A stretch of DNA of 9,743 nt from Roseibacillus sp. (GTDB lineage: Bacteria > Verrucomicrobiota > Verrucomicrobiia > Verrucomicrobiales > Akkermansiaceae): NCBI GenBank assembly GCA_002729275.1, contig PBTP01000108.1, positions 5,583-15,325 of the forward strand. The letters are read 5' to 3'. The notes under the pieces were generated by a model, which did no database searches, had not been told where the DNA came from, and saw only the letters and a program-made list of their open reading frames with translations. This document shows positions 1-5,563 of this stretch, in pieces; the first letter of the stretch is position 1; the number at the start of each line of letters is the position of its first letter. The position numbers and the translations under genes are program-made.

Positions 1-383
1 GCCCCGTTAATCACGAAAGTCCCTCGGCGGGTCATCATGGGCAATTCTCCCATGTATACCCGCTCTTTCTTGGTTCCGGTTTCGTCCTTGAGCTTGAACG
101 TCACGTAGAGCGCCGCGCTAAAGGTCTCCCCGGTGCGAAGAGCCTCCAGAGCCGTGATCTTGGACTCCTCGATATCGTAAGCGATGAAATCCAGCTCAAT
201 GGTCTCATCATAACTGGTAATCGGGAAAACCTCCTTGAAAACAGCCTGCAGACCGGTCTCCGTCCGCTGGGACGGTGCGATGTCCTGCTGGAGAAAGTCC
301 TCGTAGGATTTACTTTGAACCTCGATGAGGTTGGGCGGTTCAATAACTTCTTCGATGTTTCCGAAGTAACGACGGTCGGCCAT
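1..383 (-). CDS. rpoB: RNA polymerase beta subunit, N-terminal part (cut by window edge)
   Basis: This is the first 127 codons plus two bases of the beta subunit of DNA-dependent RNA polymerase, part of the catalytic core; the rest lies beyond base 1. The translation from the ATG at 383 opens with MADRRYFGNIEEV and includes PNLIEVQSKSYEDFLQ (residues 18-33), the usual RpoB N-terminal signature, and ends in MMTRRGTFVING (116-127), the conserved run that precedes the ERV(I/V)VSQ motif in this family. The start gives the normal RpoB beginning; only a weak purine stretch (GAGAAAG) lies upstream. The gene follows rplL after 253 bases, as in the standard rplJL-rpoBC arrangement, and rpoC would be expected next. 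No disruption is visible in the part present. Confidence 0.97.
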   Translation of the reverse strand, partial: MADRRYFGNIEEVIEPPNLIEVQSKSYEDFLQQDIAPSQRTETGLQAVFKEVFPITSYDETIELDFIAYDIEESKITALEALRTGETFSAALYVTFKLKDETGTKKERVYMGELPMMTRRGTFVING

Positions 384-636
384 GGTGGTCTTTCTCGTTG
401 ATGGGATGGCGCCATCCTTGGAGGATGACGATTTTCTATGTTGTCGGCAGAAACCCTTCCTCTCCACCCTGCTGTCGCAGGGCTTCAGGGATTCGGGCTT
501 CCCAAATGTTCATGATTCCGGAACTTCTGCTCCGACTTCAGGCTCCTTCCCTTGCGATTTCGTGGAAGTTGAACCTGAAGTCGAACCAGGCGGTTCTGCC
601 GGGGCCCGATCAAGGACCCCGGCAGAAAAAAGCCGG
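384..636 (-). promoter_or_regulatory. rplL-rpoB intergenic leader with three hairpins
   Basis: This 253-base gap has no convincing gene. Read on the minus strand it can form three stem-loops in series: 594-627 (11 perfect base pairs TTCTGCCGGGG/CCCCGGCAGAA, extendable inward by three pairs, one a wobble), 533-583 (10 pairs CGACTTCAGG/CCTGAAGTCG plus an inner 5-pair stem) and 467-482 (6 pairs, 4-base loop). None is followed by a T run in the direction of transcription, so they do not look like intrinsic terminators. In Escherichia coli the rplL-rpoB spacer holds an attenuator and an RNase III site that lower rpoBC expression relative to the ribosomal proteins. A similar role here is an inference from position and structure. 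Confidence 0.5.
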
Positions 637-1014
637 TTACTTCAGTTCGACCGTGGCGCCAGCCTCTTCGAGCTTGGACTTGGCAGCCTCGGCGTCGTCC
701 TTGGAAGCACCCTCCAGCACATTGACCGGGGCACTCTCGACGAGCTTCTTGGCGTCGGCGAGTCCCAGCCCGCTGGCAACTTCACGCACGGCCTTGATGA
801 CCTGGATCTTGTTGCCCCCGGCGCTCTCGAGAGACACGTCGAAACTTGTTTTCTCTTCTGCTGCCTCAGCTTCTGCTGGTGCAGCAACCGCGACAGCGGC
901 AGCGGGAGCAGCGGCGCTTACGCCCCAGTCCTCCTCCAGTTTTTTAACCAACTCGGAAGCTTCCAGAACGGTAAGCTTGCCGAGTTCTTCTGCGATTGTA
1001 TTGATATCAGCCAT
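637..1014 (-). CDS. rplL: 50S ribosomal protein L7/L12
   Basis: L7/L12 (bL12) forms the dimers of the ribosomal stalk, held by L10, that recruit and stimulate translational GTPases such as EF-Tu and EF-G. The 125-residue product has the family's layout: an N-terminal dimerisation helix region ([19 protein letters not shown]), an Ala/Glu-rich flexible hinge at about residues 35-53, and the C-terminal factor-binding domain with [12 protein letters not shown] and [15 protein letters not shown], ending in VELK. Length is typical (120-130). The ATG at 1014 gives the classical start. The frame is open for 27 more codons to an ATG at 1095, but that extension is unlike L12. It is followed by rpoB and preceded by a 187-base gap after rplJ. 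No Shine-Dalgarno sequence is seen immediately upstream, which is odd for such a highly expressed gene. Confidence 0.97.
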   Translation of the reverse strand: MADINTIAEELGKLTVLEASELVKKLEEDWGVSAAAPAAAVAVAAPAEAEAAEEKTSFDVSLESAGGNKIQVIKAVREVASGLGLADAKKLVESAPVNVLEGASKDDAEAAKSKLEEAGATVELK

Positions 1015-1201
1015 TGTATTTTTATTTTCGGTATCGTCGTTTACGGAGCTCCGTGTCGTTTCAGACCGCCAGCCGGCGGCCCGACGAGGAACCATCTGTG
1101 TTTACAAGCCTCCACCACCTGCGCGGCTTCGACTATCCCTTCAAATTGTTTGTTATCAGTATGTTAGTTGTTGAAAGTGGACTTCTTCGCCTTCCAAAAT
1201 C
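1015..1201 (-). promoter_or_regulatory. rplJ-rplL spacer, probable rplL leader
   Basis: A 187-base gap separates rplJ and rplL, longer than usual. On the minus strand the last 20 bases before the rplL ATG are A-rich (AAAATAAAAATACA) with no Shine-Dalgarno sequence. Possible structures are a 12-bp palindrome ACGGAGCTCCGT at 1043-1054, a CCGCC/GGCGG stem around 1066-1079 and an AAGCC/GGCTT stem at 1106-1129. An extra start signal or control site for making L12 in excess over L10 is plausible, but no promoter hexamers are convincing. Confidence 0.35.
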
Positions 1202-1714
1202 TTAGTTATCTTCATCATACTTCGCCTTGAGCACTCGGGCAAGGGCGGCTCCCGGCTCATTCAGAACCCGGGCCAGCATGGAGGCTGGCTGATTGATGAC
1301 TCCCAACAAAGTTGCGAGGAGAACCTCACGTGGCGGAAGATCAGCAAGAGCCATGATTTGTGCCTCGTCAAGGGGGTCCCCATCGAGGAGCCCACCTTTT
1401 ACCTCAGGCTTCTTAAATTCCTTCTGGAAGTTCTTAACGGATTTTGCGGCTCCGCAGACATCCTCAGTTCCAGTGATGAACGCCGTCTGCCCCTGCAAGG
1501 CTTCCTCCAGGTTAGGCATCCCTGCGGATTCGAGGGCGCGCTTCATGTGACTGTTCTTTGCCACATGACACTCAGCCCCACCCTCGCTCAGGCGATTCCG
1601 AAGCTCGTCGAACTGAGGCACCGTCATACCGGTGTAGTCCACTACGAGCAGAAAGGGTGAGTCATTTACCCTACTCAGTAACTCATCGACGATAATCTGT
1701 TTGTCAGGATTCAT
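1202..1714 (-). CDS. rplJ: 50S ribosomal protein L10
   Basis: L10 (uL10) binds 23S rRNA near the GTPase centre and carries the L7/L12 dimers on its C-terminal helix. The 170-residue product shows the N-terminal rRNA-binding domain with FLLVVDYTGMTVPQFDELR (residues 21-39) and VAKNSHMKRAL (51-61), the GLL segment near 108-110, then LPPREVLLATLLGVINQP (126-143) leading into the long C-terminal helix that docks L12. Length is normal. The ATG at 1714 is four bases after the rplA stop codon, so translation is probably coupled to rplA; only a weak AAGAG precedes it. With so small a gap there is no room for the long L10 autoregulatory leader found directly upstream of rplJ in E. coli. Confidence 0.97.
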   Translation of the reverse strand: MNPDKQIIVDELLSRVNDSPFLLVVDYTGMTVPQFDELRNRLSEGGAECHVAKNSHMKRALESAGMPNLEEALQGQTAFITGTEDVCGAAKSVKNFQKEFKKPEVKGGLLDGDPLDEAQIMALADLPPREVLLATLLGVINQPASMLARVLNEPGAALARVLKAKYDEDN

Positions 1715-1718
1715 GCTC

Positions 1719-2417
1719 TTATTCGGTAGTAGCTGCGGTGTTCTCCAGCCTCAGGCCTGGCAGCATCGTCGCTGCGATGGTGATGTTCTCGATATAATTT
1801 CCCTTGGCTGAAGCCGGCTTTGCCTTGACGACACTCTCGATGAGAGCTTCAGCATTCTCCGTCAACTGGTCCTCTGAGAATGAGACTTTCCCGATGCCCG
1901 CGGAGATATTTGCATTCTTATCGAGCTTATAATCTACCTTACCTGCCTTCACGGCTTTCACCGCGCCTGCTGTGTCATCTGTAACAGTGCCGGTTTTAGG
2001 GTTGGGCATGAGTCCCCGAGGGCCCAACACGCGGGCGATCTTTCTTACCTCGCCCATCGCATCAGGTGTGGCCACCGCCGCATCAAAATCGGTGAAGCCA
2101 TCCTGAACCTTCTTAATCATGTCCTCAAAGCCTACGTGGTCTGCTCCTGCTTCGGTGGCGGCCTTCGCAGCATCTCCCTGAGCGAAGACCACAACCCGGA
2201 CGTTTCTTCCTGTCCCGTGGGGAAGGCTTACACTGCCCCGAACCATCTGATCACTTTTCTTCGCGTCCACCCCAATCCGAAACGAAAGGGTTACAGTGGG
2301 GTCAAACTTTGGGGCCGGGAACTTTTTAAGCGTTTCCACAGCCTCCGCGAGAGCGTAGGGGCGATCTTCGACCACCTCAGCGGCCTTCTCGTATCTTTTA
2401 CTTCGTTTTTTTGCCAT
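1719..2417 (-). CDS. rplA: 50S ribosomal protein L1
   Basis: L1 (uL1) forms the mobile stalk at the ribosomal E site, helping tRNA release, and in many bacteria represses its own operon by binding the rplK leader. The 232-residue product begins MAKKRSKRYEKA and contains the diagnostic GPRGLMPNPKTGTV (residues 132-145), GKVDYKLDKNANI in the second half of domain I, and the C-terminal GNYIENITIAATM. Length matches the family (about 230-235). The ATG at 2417 is the only sensible start; AAATAAG before it is not a proper Shine-Dalgarno sequence, while a clear AGGAGG lies about 35 bases upstream with no start codon at a usable distance. It sits 92 bases after rplK and four bases before rplJ. Confidence 0.97.
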   Translation of the reverse strand: MAKKRSKRYEKAAEVVEDRPYALAEAVETLKKFPAPKFDPTVTLSFRIGVDAKKSDQMVRGSVSLPHGTGRNVRVVVFAQGDAAKAATEAGADHVGFEDMIKKVQDGFTDFDAAVATPDAMGEVRKIARVLGPRGLMPNPKTGTVTDDTAGAVKAVKAGKVDYKLDKNANISAGIGKVSFSEDQLTENAEALIESVVKAKPASAKGNYIENITIAATMLPGLRLENTAATTE

Positions 2418-2452
2418 TGGCTTATTTGCAGTTCAAGCGGACCTGTCTGGAT

Positions 2453-2458
2453 CCTCCT
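2453..2458 (-). promoter_or_regulatory. Orphan Shine-Dalgarno-like AGGAGG in rplK-rplA spacer
   Basis: The minus strand reads GCAGGAGGATCCAGACAGG here, a perfect AGGAGG 35 bases before the rplA ATG at 2417. No ATG or GTG follows at 5-12 bases. It lies beside a small GGATC/GGTCC stem that could bring it nearer the start by folding. Its use as a standby or distal ribosome site is speculative. Confidence 0.25.
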
Positions 2459-2509
2459 GCGGTTGTCTGTCTTTTCTTCTTTTGGGAAAATCTCCTGATC
2501 CTGCTCGTT

Positions 2510-2938
2510 TCACATTCCCTCGACCTCGAGGCCCATCTGCATGGCTGTGCCGGCAAGAATTTTAGCGGCCTGCTCGGGATCGTTTGTGTTCAGATCTGGC
2601 AGCTTCACCTTCACCACTTCCATCAGCTTCTCCTTAGTAATCTTGCCTACCTTCTCCTTGTTAGGCTCTCCAGACCCGGACGCGATATTCGCCGCTTTTT
2701 TAAGCAGAACCGCCGCAGGGGGCTGCTTAGTGACGAAATCAAAGCTACTATCCGCGTAAACGGTGATGATGGTGGGAAGGAGATCCCCAGCCTGTTGCTG
2801 CGTGGCCGCATTAAAATCCTTACAGAACTGCATGATGTTCACTCCTGCCTGACCCAGAGCGGGACCAACCGGAGGTGAAGGATTTGCCTGTCCTGCCAAG
2901 ATCTGAAGCTTGAGAGTGCCTTTGACTTCTTTTGCCAT
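2510..2938 (-). CDS. rplK: 50S ribosomal protein L11
   Basis: L11 (uL11) binds the GTPase-associated region of 23S rRNA together with L10/L12 and is needed for factor-dependent GTP hydrolysis and the stringent response. The 142-residue product shows the N-terminal signature [20 protein letters not shown] (residues 11-30) followed by [12 protein letters not shown], then the linker [13 protein letters not shown] (70-82) and the C-terminal rRNA-binding domain ending in the conserved [12 protein letters not shown]. Length is typical. The ATG at 2938 gives the standard MAKEVKG start; no Shine-Dalgarno sequence is visible (CATCCC precedes it). It follows nusG after 91 bases, where some bacteria have an extra promoter and the L1 binding site. 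Confidence 0.97.
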   Translation of the reverse strand: MAKEVKGTLKLQILAGQANPSPPVGPALGQAGVNIMQFCKDFNAATQQQAGDLLPTIITVYADSSFDFVTKQPPAAVLLKKAANIASGSGEPNKEKVGKITKEKLMEVVKVKLPDLNTNDPEQAAKILAGTAMQMGLEVEGM

Positions 2939-3029
2939 GGGATGAGTGATGTCTGAATGTGAATGTTTTGACTACTTGCGTGAATAGCGCCCTTACCTTG
3001 GTCCGGCCGCCATCCGCGGACAAACAGTC
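2939..3029 (-). promoter_or_regulatory. nusG-rplK spacer with hairpin
   Basis: The 91-base leader of rplK contains a GC-rich stem-loop at 3001-3021 (GTCCG/CGGAC with an inner GC-rich part) starting about nine bases after the nusG stop. It has no following T run. This is where L1-mediated repression of rplKA acts in other bacteria, but I could not match the L1-binding consensus, so the role is inferred from position only. Confidence 0.3.
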
Positions 3030-3599
3030 CTAGCCGGGCTCGACCTGCCAGAATTCTAATTCTACCGGTGTCGAGCGCCCAAAAATCGTGACCGCTACGC
3101 GGAGTTTGCCCTTTTCCTCGTCGATCTCTTCCACCACCCCGTTCTGGCTCTCGAAGGGGCCATCAGCCACCTTGACTGTGTCACCAACTTCGAAGCTGAT
3201 CGCAGGCCGAACGCTATCTTCCCGCTCCTTGATCTGGGCAAGCATACTCTCAACCTCGCGTTGGCGCATTGGAATCGGCTGGTCCTTGGTCCCTGCAAAA
3301 CCAATCACACCATCCATTTCCTTGACGAAATACCACGTATCCTCAACCAGTCTGTTATCCTCGGTGAAGAGGCTCATGTTAACAATAATGTAACCTGGAT
3401 AAAATTTACGCTTGGTCTCCGTCTTTTTACCGCGGCGCACTTCAGACACCATCTCGGTAGGGACAAGAACTTCAAAAATCTTGTCCTTGAGCTCTTCCTG
3501 CTCGGTCAGGGCGCGGAGCCTCTTGGCGACTTTCTGCTCCTGCCCGGAGAGAACGTGCACTACGTACCACTGCTGCTTGGATGGGGGAATAGTAGGCAT
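3030..3599 (-). CDS. nusG: Transcription termination/antitermination factor NusG
   Basis: NusG binds the RNA polymerase clamp through its NGN domain, increases elongation rate, and through its KOW domain contacts Rho or ribosomal protein S10 to link transcription with termination or translation. The 189-residue product has QQWYVVHVLSGQEQKVAKRL (residues 9-28) at the start of NGN, KRKFYPGYIIVNM (63-75), TWYFVKEMDGVIGFAG (88-103), and a KOW domain from FEVGDTVKVADGPF (136-149) to FGRSTPVELEFWQVE (173-187). I chose the ATG at 3599, four bases after the secE stop, because it gives the normal NusG N-terminus; a start at 3638 would overlap secE and add 13 untypical residues. The close spacing suggests coupling to secE. 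Confidence 0.96.
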   Translation of the reverse strand: MPTIPPSKQQWYVVHVLSGQEQKVAKRLRALTEQEELKDKIFEVLVPTEMVSEVRRGKKTETKRKFYPGYIIVNMSLFTEDNRLVEDTWYFVKEMDGVIGFAGTKDQPIPMRQREVESMLAQIKEREDSVRPAISFEVGDTVKVADGPFESQNGVVEEIDEEKGKLRVAVTIFGRSTPVELEFWQVEPG

Positions 3600-3603
3600 T
3601 GGG

Positions 3604-3855
3604 TCAGTCTCGTCCAATCTGCGTGAGGGCATCAACAACTTCGCGGTGCACCAGATCCCAGAGCCCCACGTAGGCAGCTAGCAGAAGAATAGCGATCAGG
3701 ATGACCACTGTGGAATCAACGAGCTCCTTGTATTTCTTAAAGCCCTTGACCTTGGGATCCGGATCCCAGGGCCAGGAGGCCTTGCGAAGCTCTCCCTTTA
3801 CTTCGCCGACGAAGGTGGAAGTTTTCTGAGGAAGCCTTTTGAGGGATTTAAGCAT
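3604..3855 (-). CDS. secE: Preprotein translocase subunit SecE
   Basis: SecE clamps SecY in the inner membrane as part of the SecYEG protein-export channel. The 83-residue product is the short single-span form: an amphipathic N-terminal helix with GEVKGELRKASWPW (residues 17-30), matching the family's E(V)xxELxKVxWP motif, then one transmembrane segment at about 49-68 (TVVILIAILLLAAYVGLWDL). Between WP and the ELVDSTVV boundary lies DPDPKVKGFKKYK, roughly ten residues longer than the usual WPTRxE link. It starts 25 bases after the 3' CCA of tRNA-Trp and ends four bases before nusG, the common tRNA-Trp-secE-nusG order. No Shine-Dalgarno sequence is visible before the ATG at 3855. Confidence 0.95.
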   Translation of the reverse strand: MLKSLKRLPQKTSTFVGEVKGELRKASWPWDPDPKVKGFKKYKELVDSTVVILIAILLLAAYVGLWDLVHREVVDALTQIGRD

Positions 3856-3880
3856 GATGGATGATTACCGGGGAGAGAGC

Positions 3881-3956
3881 TGGCAGGACAGGCGAGACTC
3901 GAACTCACAACCCTCGGTTTTGGAAACCGATGCTCTACCAATTGAGCTACTGTCCT
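3881..3956 (-). tRNA. tRNA-Trp (anticodon CCA)
   Basis: The minus strand folds into a complete cloverleaf: acceptor AGGACAG/CTGTCCT, D stem GCTC/GAGC, anticodon stem TCGGT/ACCGA with loop TTCCAAA (anticodon CCA at 3921-3923), variable loop GGGTT, and T arm GTGAG-TTCGAGT-CTCGC. The discriminator is G, as expected for tRNA-Trp, and the 3' CCA is encoded (3881-3883). It decodes UGG. The gene sits between tuf and secE inside the operon, so it must be cut from a mixed tRNA-mRNA transcript. Confidence 0.97.
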
Positions 3957-3967
3957 TTTGGCGCGTC

Positions 3968-4000
3968 AGGGGCACCCCAGCAAGACGCCCGAGTGCCCCT
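3968..4000 (-). other. Hairpin between tuf and tRNA-Trp
   Basis: An inverted repeat AGGGGCAC/GTGCCCCT (8 pairs, 17-base loop) lies between the tuf stop and the 5' end of tRNA-Trp. On the minus strand it is followed by GACGCGCC rather than a T run, so it does not look like an intrinsic terminator. It may stabilise the tuf 3' end after the tRNA is excised, or partly attenuate readthrough; this is inference. Confidence 0.45.
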
Positions 4001-4038
4001 TTGGTAAAATCGGTTTTAATTTCGTTATCGTGGAAGCG

Positions 4039-5226
4039 TTATTTAACGATCTTGGCGACCCGGCCGGCACCGACCGTACGACCACCCTCCCGGATGGCGA
4101 AACGCATGGTCTCCTCCATCGCGATGGGAGTGATCAGCTGAACATTCACAGTGATATTGTCACCGGGCATCACCATGTCCACCCCGTCGGGGAGCGAAAT
4201 GCTGCCAGTCACGTCAGTAGTCCGGAAGTAGAACTGCGGGCGGTAATTGCTGAAGAAGGGAGTGTGCCGCCCTCCCTCATCCTTGGACAGAACATAGACT
4301 TCAGCTTCAAAGTCAGTGTGAGGTTTCACCGAGCCGGGCTTGGCGATCACCTGTCCACGCTCGATCTCCTCCTTCTTGACGCCCCGCACAAGCAGGCCGA
4401 CGTTGTCCCCCGCGCGCCCTTCATCGAGCAGCTTGCGGAACATTTCGATGTCCGTGATCGTGGTTTTCTGGGTGTCCTTGATCCCGATGATCTCGACCTC
4501 TTCCATCTTTTTGATGATTCCCCGCTCCACCCGACCGGTTGCTACTGTTCCTCGGCCTTCAATGGAGAACACGTCCTCGACCGGCATCAGGAAGTCCTTG
4601 TCGATGGGCCGCTCTGGCTCCGGAATGTAGGAGTCCACTGCTTCCATAAGCTTAAGGATCGACTCTCTATGTCCAGCGTCACCTTCAATCGCCTTGAGCG
4701 CTGAGCCCTTCACGATCGGAATATCGTCACCAGGGAATTCATATTGCCCAAGCAGTTCGCGAATCTCCATTTCAACGAGCTCAAGAAGCTCTTCGTCATC
4801 AACCTGGTCGGTCTTGTTCAGGTAGACACAGATCGCTGGAACACCCACCTGCCGCGCAAGTAGAATGTGCTCTCTGGTCTGGGGCATTGGCCCATCAGCA
4901 GCAGACACAACGAGAATCGCTCCGTCCATCTGGGCTGCACCCGTAATCATGTTCTTCACGTAGTCGGCGTGCCCCGGGCAGTCGACGTGCGCGTAGTGAC
5001 GATTCTCTGTTTCGTACTCAACGTGTGCTGTCGAGATAGTAATACCCCGCTCTTTCTCTTCCGGTGCGGCATCGATTTCGTCGTAAGCCTTGACGTCCCC
5101 GCCCCCCATTTTTTCCGCGAGGACCATCGTAATGGCAGCGGTGAGGGTGGTTTTTCCATGGTCGACGTGACCGATCGTGCCGACGTTCACGTGAGGCTTG
5201 GTCCGTTCAAACTGTTCTTTGGCCAT
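4039..5226 (-). CDS. tuf: Elongation factor Tu
   Basis: EF-Tu is the GTPase that delivers aminoacyl-tRNA to the ribosomal A site. The 395-residue protein has all the G-domain motifs: GHVDHGKT (residues 19-26, P loop), RGITIS (60-65, switch I), DCPGH (82-86, switch II, with catalytic His86), NKTD (137-140, base recognition) and SAL (175-177), followed by beta-barrel domains 2 (about 210-300, with [13 protein letters not shown]) and 3 (to [14 protein letters not shown]). Length is normal. The ATG at 5226 is set by a good Shine-Dalgarno AGGAAG seven bases upstream (5234-5239), the clearest one in the operon; the frame stays open 13 codons further, up to the tRNA-Thr end, but that extension is not EF-Tu-like. 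It lies between tRNA-Thr and tRNA-Trp, as tufB does in many bacteria. Confidence 0.98.
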   Translation of the reverse strand: MAKEQFERTKPHVNVGTIGHVDHGKTTLTAAITMVLAEKMGGGDVKAYDEIDAAPEEKERGITISTAHVEYETENRHYAHVDCPGHADYVKNMITGAAQMDGAILVVSAADGPMPQTREHILLARQVGVPAICVYLNKTDQVDDEELLELVEMEIRELLGQYEFPGDDIPIVKGSALKAIEGDAGHRESILKLMEAVDSYIPEPERPIDKDFLMPVEDVFSIEGRGTVATGRVERGIIKKMEEVEIIGIKDTQKTTITDIEMFRKLLDEGRAGDNVGLLVRGVKKEEIERGQVIAKPGSVKPHTDFEAEVYVLSKDEGGRHTPFFSNYRPQFYFRTTDVTGSISLPDGVDMVMPGDNITVNVQLITPIAMEETMRFAIREGGRTVGAGRVAKIVK

Positions 5227-5233
5227 ATGCTTG

Positions 5234-5239
5234 CTTCCT
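5234..5239 (-). promoter_or_regulatory. Ribosome binding site of tuf
   Basis: AGGAAG lies seven bases before the tuf ATG. It decides the start at 5226 and is part of a 12-base sequence that also occurs just upstream of tRNA-Thr. Confidence 0.8.
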
Positions 5240-5265
5240 GTGGATCTTTTATTCTCTTCGCGCAA

Positions 5266-5337
<72 letters not shown>

Positions 5338-5563
5338 GAGGTATTTTGCTTCCTGTGACGCGTGGACAGTTCACCCCAAGAGATAGGTTTAAATGCCCCA
5401 GAAGGAAATGGCCAGCGCCGCCGAAAGCGGGCGGAACCTATCAAAGCCCTCTACGCTGTCAAAAAAAAAGTAGAATGGAAAGAAATTCGTCAAAAACACC
5501 CCAAATCACGGCATTCATGCAACATCGCTCCCTGCGGGCCCAAAGCTCGGCCCCCCAAAAGCC
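5338..5563 (-). promoter_or_regulatory. Upstream region of the tRNA-Thr-tuf operon
   Basis: This 226-base gap between the phosphoesterase gene and tRNA-Thr holds no convincing gene. It contains a predicted promoter (5435-5462), a run of nine T on the minus strand (5461-5469) just ahead of it, an 8-bp inverted repeat GATAGGTT (5382-5389) / AACCTATC (5435-5442), and a GC-rich CCGCC/GGCGG stem near 5418-5434. The rest shows nothing recognisable. Confidence 0.45.
5435..5462 (-). promoter_or_regulatory. Predicted sigma70-type promoter of tRNA-Thr-tuf operon
   Basis: The minus strand has a perfect -35 box TTGACA at 5457-5462, a 16-base spacer and a -10-like TAGGTT at 5435-5440 (T, A and final T match consensus). 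It lies directly downstream of a T9 run. Transcription would start near 5428, about 90 bases before tRNA-Thr. The -35 is strong, the -10 weak. Confidence 0.4.

Noticed and set aside
594..627. Intrinsic terminator at the strong hairpin after rplL
   Set aside because: The six-base T run precedes the stem on the transcribed strand instead of following it; on the plus strand the stem is followed by A. Polarity is wrong for termination of the operon.
382..1167. Long plus-strand open frames opposite rplL and the rplL-rpoB gap
   Set aside because: They are mirror frames of the GC-rich, Ala-rich rplL gene on the other strand, show no domain, and would oppose the conserved operon.
3600..3638. NusG start at 3638
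   Set aside because: It would overlap secE by 35 bases and add 13 residues not typical of NusG; the ATG at 3599 follows secE by four bases and gives a normal N-terminus.
3958..4704. 248-codon plus-strand open frame opposite tuf
   Set aside because: It is antisense to a strongly conserved EF-Tu gene and its translation resembles no protein family; typical shadow of a biased gene.
5227..5265. Longer EF-Tu starting at 5265
   Set aside because: The added residues are not EF-Tu-like, begin next to the tRNA-Thr 3' end, and a clear Shine-Dalgarno sequence supports the ATG at 5226.
5461..5469. Run of nine T on the minus strand as a terminator of the phosphoesterase gene
   Set aside because: No convincing GC-rich stem lies directly before it; the run more likely forms the AT-rich upstream part of the predicted tuf-operon promoter.
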